This document shows positions 57,401-64,000 of a DNA stretch of 64,000 nucleotides, piece by piece. The DNA lies in assembly GCA_023213315.1 (NCBI GenBank), contig JAKCPI010016545.1, positions 62,001 through 126,000 on the forward strand. The letters run 5' to 3'. The DNA comes from Euborellia annulipes. Its lineage: Eukaryota > Arthropoda > Insecta > Dermaptera > Anisolabididae. A model generated the notes under the pieces. The model made no database searches. It saw only the letters and a program-made list of their open reading frames with translations, and had not been told where the DNA came from. The translations under genes were made by a program, and so were the position numbers. Position 1 is the first letter of the stretch. The number at the start of each line of letters is the position of its first letter.

Positions 57401-60400
57401 TGTTCATATTGAAACAACCAAAGTGTGTACCCAAGATCTTCCGATACCAGACGGAGTTGAAGTGATCCATGCTGCTCCAGCTGCTGGTCATCTTAGCTCT
57501 GCTTCAATTTATCCTGCTTGTTTTGCACCTTATATTATAGTGACTGCATGTTCCGACTGCACTATCAGGTAATATTAATACTTTATTTAATCTAGGCTTC
57601 AGGGGGGCACATTGAATCTTTAGTCCGAAACTACTGAAGCATTTTAAAGTATTTTTTTATGCGTTTTTTTTAATGATTTAAATTTGTGAGCATTTTACAT
57701 AATAGAATGGTTTGTACTTTTTTTTTTAATTTCGATTAATAAAAAATTTTTTTTATTTATTTATAGAAAATGCAAAAAACGTTCTATTATGAAAATTGTA
57801 ATTTTTTTTTCTAAAGTAAAAATCATTAATATCCAACCTATAATAATTAAATAAAGTGGGGACTAAGTCAAAAATAAATTTCTTATTTATTTAAAATTAA
57901 CGGCCAAATAGTTTAGGAAAAGATGGCAGCTCAGTCTAACATACGGCATTACAAGCTTGTATTTATATATTTTTATGCTGTTATAAATGTTATATAATAA
58001 TATTTATAAACTATTCCTTATTAAAAAATCAACGAAAATAAATCAAATACATGAAATTGAATATAGCCCTACCGTCCTCCATCTGTTGGCAAATTTTCGT
58101 AATAGTTGGGCTTTTTGACTAATTTTTTAAGACCCCTAACGCCATCTTATCGGCAAAAACATACAAACAGCTAGCCTCCTGAAGCGCCTTAAAGAAACCA
58201 CACAAAAAACTTAAATCTTTCTTTTCTTAAAGGTTTTGGAAGTGTAAAGTCACTAAAGAAGATAAAGACCGAAAATATGAATGGTGTGAATGGGAAATGA
58301 TAAGAAAAGATCATGATTCTTGTATTGATATTTCAGGAACAGGTATGTTATAAATACAGAATAAAATATCTCCTATTTTTAAAAAATAATTAATGCTTGT
58401 TTACTTTTTTTCATAAAGGTCAACCTTTAAATATCAGTGCTGCCTACTCTGGACGTATTGCATGTGCCTATAAATACGGAAAATCATTCACTCGACCTTC
58501 CAAAAATGATCCTGATTCTCGATATGTTAATTTATGTGTGGCTATACATGAATGTGAAAGTACTGGAGGTATTTATTATTATTTTAATATCCAAATTTAA
58601 ATTTTTGTATACTAAAAAAAATATATATATATTTTAGGATCGGAATGGGTTCTTGAAGATACGATTCATCTTAAAAATATTCATCTACCAAGAATACAAA
58701 TAGATCCACATCTTGATTTAAGTTATCTTTATGATAGCAAATTTCTACAGAAAAAACAACGTCTAAATCATCTTTTACAGACATTTTCTTCTGAAGATAT
58801 TCGTTCTAAGAATGGTGAAACAGGCTCGTTTGAAGCTCACAGTAATTTACATAAAACAGGTAATAATTTTCTTATATCTGAATCAATTGAACGAAAATTA
58901 AGATAACAGCGTGATATTACGACTTCGATGTTGGATTACAATAAATAAATCAAACCGTTCTCGTTTCTTTAAAATAGGCTTAATTTTGGTGTCACATTTT
59001 ATTTAAACTCAAACTTGCTTTTTTATGGTAATTTTAACTAGAGGCATTTTGTGCAAGAATACGAAAAAAGACGACTTTAATTCAGGCAAATTTGATTTTG
59101 ACTTTTCTTCTAAATTAGAATACAGCAGGAAAGTAGACTAGAAACATGGGCATTGATTACCTTAAAATGCCGGAGTCATTCATGTCGATATCAGAATAGC
59201 AATAGTAAAGTACTAGTACTTTACTGATGCACTTTTTCACCTTCGCTTACTGACGATATCGAGATCTTTTTGTGGACTCCAGGACCAAGTGTCCAAGTCC
59301 TAAGTGTCGTCTTTGAGTGATGGCGATGATTATACTTTAATATATTTTCTATAATAAAAGACCTTTAGAAAAAAAATCTTTTTGTCCAGATTTACCAAAA
59401 TCTTATTATTTTTTCTTTTCCTTGCCTATATAGGTATATATAAAGTATTGGATTCATGTTAAAAATTCTATTTTGAGGTCTCCTGAGTTCAAAAAAGTGA
59501 TTTTCGCGTCTATGAACAAAATATCTCAAGAACGAAAAGAGATACTAGGTTGAAATTTTATACTTGAGTTAAGTACTCCCCTGGGACGCGACACGAAGCT
59601 TTTTAACAAAATCGGCCAAAAAGTATTAGTACTTTACTGATGCACTTTTTCAGTGTTTTTCGATTTTCTTAAAATTCGCTCCAACAATTTTGATAAAAAT
59701 TAATAAATCAATTATTTTTTAGATATTCTTTAAAATGTATATTCTCATTTTACCTTTAAAATCTTATGAAGCATACTTTACTCTTGTATTTCATAGGAAA
59801 GATAGGAGAATTGGTTGTCAGAATATAAATGTTTTCCCATGTTTATAAATTTTTTCATCTTGAATTCTAATATATCGGCGAAAACTAAATATATTAATAT
59901 ATGCCGACAAAAAGTTTATAAGGAAGCACAGAACACAACTTTCAATCTCGAAGTAGGATAAAGTTGTGTGCTGTGCGACCAGTCAAATCAGATGTTTTTT
60001 TCAATATATTATTACACTTTTATTATTTAATTAATTAATTAATTAATTTATTTAAGCATTTTTTTAATGTGATTTTTTCCTAACATCATTTTGAATACTA
60101 TTCAATCCCATTATTTATACGTTTAAATTTATTTATAAAAGGCGCATTTTTTTGACGCTTTTTTGCTAGTTCCGCCCCTTGAATTCTCCAACTTGGAGGG
60201 GGAAAGAGAGATTGTCTCTTGGTTCTCGATCTCATTTGAAGTCTGTTTGACTTCATTAAAAATATTAACAAGCTCCAACTGTGCGATAGTGTGTGAGGAG
60301 AAGGTGTAGGGGAAAGTGGTGCGGGCACCACTTGCGCCCCCCACCTCTTTTGCGGCGCTTCCTTCCCTCTAATTTTCTGAAGCTGCCAAAACAAAATGGC

Positions 60401-63400
60401 CTATTTTTTATATCAACTTATGAATTTTAACATCATTTCTTTGACAAATCTCTGTTAAACCAAATTTTTAACTAGTTTTTCGATGTGTTTATGATTAAAC
60501 TTTTTGAATTTCAAAATCCCAATCAGCAAATTGATGAAAATGACTTATAAAAGGTAATTTGTCATTCCTCTCTATTGACATATGTGAACTAAGCTTTAAA
60601 CTTTATAATAAAAAAAATTAAACCAAGAAGACAGTTAACACCAATGAAAGAAGAAGTATTTATTAACCTTTTGCATTCGTATGTCGCCGTGCAGGCGACA
60701 TCCAACATTTTTTGTGGTCAAATTATAGCCAAATAATATCATAATATTCATTAAAATCTAATTAAAATTTAATTTCAATTATTAAGAAATATGTTATTTA
60801 TATTATCAAATCTTGAAAAAATATTTATTATCGGAATAAATAAATTAATTAATAATATACTGTTTGGGTCTATATATATTTCTTTAATTATTTTCACAAT
60901 TCATTGCTATTGTAAAGAACGCCACGCAGTAAATGCTCCAGTGTATGTCTAATTTATAATATTTAGAAAGATAGGAGAAATGGTTGTCATGTTAACAAAA
61001 TATAAATATTTCCCATGTTTAGAGGTATACATCTTGAATTCTAATATATTGGTAGAAACTTAATATATATCGTCATAAAACATCTGCTGTGACAAGCAAA
61101 GAACATTAACTTTCAATTATCAAGGTAGGAGAAAGTTGTGTGCGCTGCGACCATTCACACCAGACTTTTTTCCAATTTTTTCTACCAATCCGGCAAGTTA
61201 AATTGTAATATTTTCATTTTGATTGAATATAAAGAAAATTCCGAGTTGGGAGGTAGCTTTTTCGAATATAAATACGAGTGCAAAGGGTTAAAAATAAAAG
61301 ACATTTTGGCATTATTGTCATGTCTATTAAAGAAAATCTTCCAAAAACCTCTTTTCTTTATCCGTATAATAAAATAATAATGATAAAATACATTTGCAAA
61401 TTAGTTCAAAATGAATATCTTTTTTTTTTTTTTAAGTATAATGACCATTTGTTATATACAATCAGAATAAGATTCATAAAGAGATTTTTTTCTGTTCAAT
61501 AATTAAACTTAAGATATATATTTTATTATAACCTAATCCCCATATATTTTTGACAGGTCTTCTTGCTGTACCAAGCTTTTCAACACTTCAATCTTTAAGA
61601 AAATCTATAATAGAATGTGGAAATACATGCCCTCTAACACAAAAACATCTTGTTCAACTTGATTGGGTTTCTAAAGAAGATGGTTCTCATATTTTAACAG
61701 TCGCAGTTGGTAGCAAGGTATTTATTTATTTTATCATCAATTTTTTGGAATTATATATAAATTTAAAACAAATTTTTATTTTTATTTAAATATTTGTTTC
61801 TTATTATAGGTGCTACTTTTCACTCCCGTTTCAAGTGATCTAGCCCAAGCTAATATGAAAGCAATGAAAGAATCACAATCAGCAAATCGGCCAATATTAA
61901 GAAAAGCATCAAGTTTGGCTGTTCCACAATTTGTTGATGAAATACGTTGGATGAAATTACGGAAAATCGATTTAGTAACTGCGGATGGGTTACCTCCATT
62001 ACCAATGCAAATATCATGGGTTCGTGATGGAATTCTTGTCGTTGGAATGGACAGCGAAATGCATGTTTATTCACAATGGAAACCCAATTGTAAGCATATT
62101 TTTTTTTTTGAAATTAAAGTTTATTTACATTTTTTTAAATTTACTTTTTTTTTATTAATTAGTCTTTGGCGAACCTCGACGTGGAAATCTTCGTCATCAA
62201 GAGTCAGATGAACTTCAAGATACTAGAAATCTTCGTGATGAAGATTTGCGTAATCTTGCACAGGTAATTTTTTATTCTAAAAATAAATAACTTTCCAAAT
62301 AAAAAATTTCCAAATTAGATAAAGTTGCACAATATTCAACTGTATGAGTTGTATAATAAGAGTATATAATTTTTGATAATAAAAATTCAAAAATTAAAAT
62401 AAGCTGATATACACTCAACATCAAAAAATTTCGGCTATTCTAATAAAACAAAAAAAAAAAATTAATACAACCTATGTGATATTTAATAATAAATTAGATA
62501 ATTTATAATGTAAATAACTTTTATTAACTTATAATATCAAAATGAAAAAAATATCAAAATCAGCGGAATAAGATCATTTATCATTTTTAATTTTGAAATC
62601 GTGCATATTTTAAATGAACTAAATTTTTTTACTTTGCAATTACTCCAATTGGAAAAATTTTTGTCTAAACTAAATTTTTAACCAGTAAAATGGTATTGGA
62701 TATTGAAAAAATGACGAAAGTTTTAGCCTTAATAGAGGAGAGATTGAGTATTGAGTAACTCACTACTATTTATAATTGTATATTTCATATAATAATTAAA
62801 TTTTTTTTAGGAAACATCCCAACGACGCTTGGCTAACGTGAGTTCAATGCCTCATCTTTCTCGTGTCAGTTCTATCAACCTCACTATGTTAGATAGCAAG
62901 AAGAAACGAGGGGCTATAGCTCAATCCGAGCAATTATCCACTCTTGATTACATGCCGGATTATGGACTTTTTGAGGCCAGTCGTATTGCTTGTCCCGTTT
63001 TACCACAATACCATCCTAAACAGCTTATGGAACTTCTAAATTCCGGAAAAATTCGTTGGGTTAAAGCAATTTTAGCTCATTTAGTCCGATGTATTTCACA
63101 TACATGCGCTGTTCGGCAAGGATCAGGCCTTCAATCGAGCACGGATGAAGAAACCTTAGTCCGTCAACGAGGCTGGTCTCGTTCCCGCACACTTTCCGTT
63201 AGCTATGCCGGAGCTGGTACTACAAGTCCTCTTGAACATCGAGGTTCTACAACTGCAATTCCAGAAGAAGTTACTCTTGATTATGCTGAAATCGCTTCCA
63301 TCCCACCACTTCCCTTATGGACTTTATTAGCTGCTGATCGTGAAACTCCTGTTGTTACTGGTGCTGCAGGAAGTGGACCTGGAAATCGTGCTGCAGGAGT

Positions 63401-64000
63401 ATCTCAAGTATCTGGCCAATCTGAAGATGATGGCTATGGTGAACTATTTGACTCCTCTTTGAACGATCAAGACGAATCATTAGAACAATTACTTTGCGAT
63501 GAGCCTGAATCACCTCGACGCCACGAAAGACGCCAAAGCATTTCCCAAGAAAGACAAGGGTTATCGCATTTCGGTCCTCGTCAGGGAAGACTGCTCTCGC
63601 GGTTGCTTACGCACACTCATTTACCAGGACTCTCGAGTCTCGATCAAATGCATCTTCTTGCTCTTGCCGATACAGTGTCCACTTGCAATACTGATTTTGC
63701 TGAGCGATTTGCTATTGATGCTGCAAAGACTGCTATTGCCAAAGAAAATTTAACAGGTCTTCCTGATACTGAAGATATTTCAACTGGTAACTATTATTTT
63801 TTTTTAATTTGCTAAATTTTATTAATAAAATGTATTATGTATTTTTTTTAGATTCACTTGATGATTGTGGTCTACGATTTTTATTAGCGATGAAACATTA
63901 CAATTATCTTTTACGTTGTTTACCATATGCCCAACGCGGACCATTTCAAAAGCAAGGCGTTGGCACTAATAATTTAGTTTGGGCGTTTCATTCAGAAAGT
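37999..64000 (+). CDS. DMXL2: DmX-like protein / Rabconnectin-3 alpha, N-terminal 1897 aa (runs off the right edge)
   Basis: WD40 scaffold that, with Rabconnectin-3 beta and Rogdi, regulates V-ATPase assembly, the animal counterpart of yeast Rav1/RAVE. Exons: 37999-38085, 38209-38406, 44570-44732, 46443-46679, 49316-49460, 49541-49726, 52655-52908, 53109-53227, 53407-53500, 54401-54503, 54613-54810, 55439-55940, 56000-56197, 56260-56405, 56595-57178, 57241-57568, 58233-58342, 58419-58568, 58638-58859, 61557-61717, 61810-62089, 62163-62263, 62811-63786, 63852-64000 (open). Phases agree throughout. The start MNCHQILSGACNAGDKSF matches the family N-terminus. WD40-type strands include ITSLSWNLEGTRLLTGG, VTHMAFSQDGTLFATAGH, MLVTSCRDNICRIWVE and IIVTACSDCTIRFWKC. 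The RAVE-type region begins in exon 23 (STLDYMPDYGLFEASRIACP) and continues with SLDDCGLRFLLAMKHYNYLL. Low-complexity inserts: Gly-rich in exon 11, Thr/Ala/Glu-rich in exon 12. Full-length relatives are about 3000 aa, so roughly a third is missing. DMXL1 versus DMXL2 cannot be separated; invertebrates usually have one gene. Confidence 0.95.
39086..39424 (+). mobile_element. Short non-autonomous Helitron
   Basis: Begins TCTATATATATATAA and ends GGCGCGGCTAG, with host A before and T after, as for Helitron insertion between A and T. A GC-rich hairpin (GCCGC...GCGGC) lies just before the CTAG end. The CTAATGTCCGTCTGTCACGC block is typical of Helitron left ends. No coding capacity. It lies in DmX-like intron 2. 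Confidence 0.75.
39682..40252. mobile_element. hAT-type non-autonomous element, 571 bp
   Basis: Termini TAGGGACCGGATT / AATCCGGTCCCTA with perfect 8-bp duplications CTAATAAG on both sides (39674-39681 and 40253-40260). The interior is A+T-rich with AAACCTAAA motifs at both ends. Confidence 0.85.
40261..41694. other. DmX-like intron 2, unclassified part
   Basis: A+T-rich with homopolymer runs. A segment near 41430-41580 (GGTTTCCGTTTCCTTCCTC, then GATTTGAACTCAAGTTGTC) resembles sequence near 47550-47620 and may be an old SINE-like repeat. No exon seen. Confidence 0.3.
41695..41835. repeat. Family A repeat, internally deleted
   Basis: Shows the AGCTTTTGTGGTTTGTATTA lead-in, AAATATAAATACTGTACAACG, then directly the mirror core AATAAGCAGTC and TGTACAGTATTTG. 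The palindrome loop is almost gone. Confidence 0.55.
43582..43666 (+). repeat. 29-bp tandem repeat, three copies
   Basis: Unit starts TGTTTTACGTTTGACTAATA and ends GTTGTTAA. Copies 43582-43610, 43611-43639 and 43640-43666 are nearly identical. The rest of 41836-44569 is A+T-rich intron with a (TA)n run at about 42403-42437. Confidence 0.75.
45080..45290. mobile_element. Mariner-type palindromic MITE (CAGTGAGGG family), copy 2
   Basis: Termini CAGTGAGGGTCAATATTAAG / CTTAATATTGTCCCTCACTG with TA on both sides. Inverted arms include CACCCATGCGTTTTC. Better preserved than copy 1 at 9256-9465. Confidence 0.8.
45291..45337 (-). ncRNA. Hammerhead motif cut at the cleavage-site side by a MITE
   Basis: Minus strand: CTGATGA (45329-45323), long stem II GGTTTTT/AAAAACT, GAAA (45298-45295), then CGTA where the MITE begins. 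The native stem I 3' strand now lies about 210 bp away. Probably inactive. Confidence 0.5.
45546..45592 (+). ncRNA. Hammerhead ribozyme motif
   Basis: CTGAAGA at 45551-45557, stem II from GGTTTTT with an imperfect partner AACAACT, GAAA at 45582-45585 and triplet GUU at 45587-45589. Sense orientation in DmX-like intron 3. Confidence 0.5.
45684..45725 (+). ncRNA. Degenerate hammerhead motif
   Basis: ATGAAGA stands in place of CTGANGA, followed by stem II GGCT/AGCC, GAAA and CGTT. The first core base is substituted, so activity is doubtful. The surrounding repeat (45640-45800) shows a short inverted pair (TTAGATTAATAATATAAA and mirror). Confidence 0.4.
46790..47510. repeat. Dispersed repeat family C, long copy (DmX-like intron 4)
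   Basis: Runs from CTTTCTCTTACCTATATATA through ATTCGATGTCGAGATTTTGA, AAAGTACTAGTACTTTATTA and TTGTTTGAAGTACACTTTAC to AATCTGATGCGACCAGTCAC. Similar copies are at 50018-51135 and 59405-59995. No coding capacity; class unknown. Confidence 0.6.
47928..48080. mobile_element. Pogo/Tigger-like MITE
   Basis: Termini AAGTAGAAACTCGATTATTCGG and the mirror CCGGATAATAGAGTTTCTACTT, with TA flanks. The interior is A+T-rich. Confidence 0.65.
48215..48787 (+). pseudogene. Palindromic mariner remnant with transposase C-terminus
   Basis: The plus strand at about 48540-48660 encodes HPPYSPNLALTDFFLFHKLK then a TIEEI block and a stop, the region around the third catalytic Asp of mariner transposase. Near 48700 another frame gives KKQWERCIASKGDYFEGD, the usual C-terminal end. 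The left 230 bp is an inverted copy of the right 190 bp, so the element is a fold-back derivative. It lies in DmX-like intron 4. Confidence 0.7.
48792..48991. mobile_element. Mariner-type palindromic MITE (CAGTGAGCGCC family)
   Basis: Termini CAGTGAGCGCCACAATTAA / TTAATTGTGGAGCTCACTG with TA on each side. The arms match over most of their length (GGGAGCTAGAGCCTTAAGTAT and mirror). Confidence 0.75.
50018..51135. repeat. Dispersed repeat family C, longest copy (DmX-like intron 6)
   Basis: Same blocks as 46790-47510, with an internal duplication of AAAATTCATAAATCAATT near 50430-50470. It ends in a short palindrome of ACAACTTTCTCTTAC units at 51020-51110. A possible small insertion (50740-50900) separates the block TTAGAATTCTCTATTG from its continuation TCTATTGTGTATAAAATATC. 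Confidence 0.55.
51765..52095. repeat. Inverted-repeat-bounded block of about 46-bp tandem repeats
   Basis: About five imperfect tandem units contain AAATCAGGAAAATATCCCTAG and AAATTTTGTATTTCTAAGA (51835-52030). The outer segments AAATTGAAAATAAAAGATA and TATCTTTTATTTTCAATTT are inverted copies. In DmX-like intron 6. Confidence 0.65.
53665..54205. repeat. Family A palindrome with short loop, split by a hAT-type element
   Basis: The left arm ends GCAGCCGTTATCAAGTGCAC and the right arm starts CAGTACTTGATAACGGCTGC, so the fold-back loop is almost nil. The right arm is interrupted by 53874-54132 and resumes at TTATATATATATTTTTAATA. Confidence 0.65.
53874..54132. mobile_element. hAT-type non-autonomous element
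   Basis: Termini CAGTAGCGTAACTAG / CTAGTTACGCTGCTG with near-identical 8-bp flanks AGTATTTA and AATATTTA. Subterminal G/C-rich sequence. Confidence 0.75.
54837..55335. repeat. Family A repeat (DmX-like intron 11)
   Basis: The left arm is complete: TATGGGAGTTTTTAATTATA, CTGTACAATGTTTCGACTGC and GACTCAAGTGAACTAACC. The right arm is reduced to AATAATTAATACAAAATGTGG near 55290. Confidence 0.55.
57603..58190 (-). repeat. Dispersed repeat family E, copy 2 (DmX-like intron 16)
   Basis: Inverted relative to 22640-23150. Matching blocks include GGGGGCACATTGAATCTTTAG, AAAAGATGGCAGCTCAG, ATATAGCCCTACCGTCC and CCCCTAACGCCATCTTATCGG. No coding capacity. Confidence 0.55.
59405..59995. repeat. Dispersed repeat family C (DmX-like intron 19)
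   Basis: Has ATTCATGTTAAAAATTCTATTTTGAGG-like start blocks, ATCGGCCAAAAAGTATTAGT, AAATGTATATTCTCATTTTA and the end block GTGCTGTGCGACCAGTCAAA. A further fragment (60960-61170) repeats the last third. Confidence 0.55.
59996..61556. other. DmX-like intron 19, remaining sequence
   Basis: A+T-rich. Holds the family C fragment at 60960-61170, an (ATTA)n run near 60028, and a GC-richer patch at 60150-60400 (ends CGCCCCTTGAATTCTCC and CACTTGCGCCCCCCACC) that may be a decayed transposon. No exon recognised. Confidence 0.3.
62264..62810. other. DmX-like intron 22
   Basis: A+T-rich intron with clear GTAATT donor and TTTTTTTTAG acceptor. No repeat family or coding segment recognised. Confidence 0.4.

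Overview
This is nuclear DNA from an animal, most likely an invertebrate and probably an arthropod. The evidence is spliced genes with GT/AG introns, about 70% A+T, animal-type proteins, and a heavy load of DNA transposons and Penelope-like repeats. I cannot name the species.

Three protein-coding genes account for the coding content, and each was rebuilt exon by exon with matching splice phases. (1) Minus strand, 213-14714: an OTULIN/FAM105-family protein of about 892 aa in 11 coding exons. It has a long low-complexity N-terminal part with one predicted membrane segment, followed by an OTU-like domain. All three residues aligned with the human OTULIN catalytic triad are changed, so it should be a pseudo-deubiquitinase. 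(2) Plus strand, 15823-33877: UDP-glucose:glycoprotein glucosyltransferase (UGGT), 22 coding exons, 1562 aa, with a signal peptide, a GT24 catalytic domain and a C-terminal HTEL ER-retention signal. (3) Plus strand, 37999 to the right edge: the N-terminal 1897 aa of a DmX-like protein / Rabconnectin-3 alpha (DMXL2 family), a WD40 and RAVE-type V-ATPase regulator, in 24 exons and continuing beyond the window. Genes 1 and 2 are divergent and share a promoter region of about 1.1 kb.

Introns and spacers are packed with mobile DNA, often nested. The families are: mariner remnants and mariner-type MITEs (TA target sites); pogo-like MITEs; hAT-type elements with 8-bp duplications; PIF/Harbinger-type elements (TTA/TAA duplications); a short Helitron; a Penelope GIY-YIG endonuclease fragment; and several unclassified dispersed repeats.

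The most striking non-coding signal is a set of palindromic repeats whose arms carry hammerhead ribozyme cores: CUGANGA, a stem II hairpin, then GAAAC-GUC. There are about ten loci, usually with one ribozyme on each strand of an inverted repeat. They belong to several families with different stem sequences but the same core and a minimal stem III. Hammerhead motifs are known from Penelope-like retroelements, and a Penelope coding fragment lies at 7895-8285. No CRISPR array, operon, rRNA or intact tRNA gene was seen.
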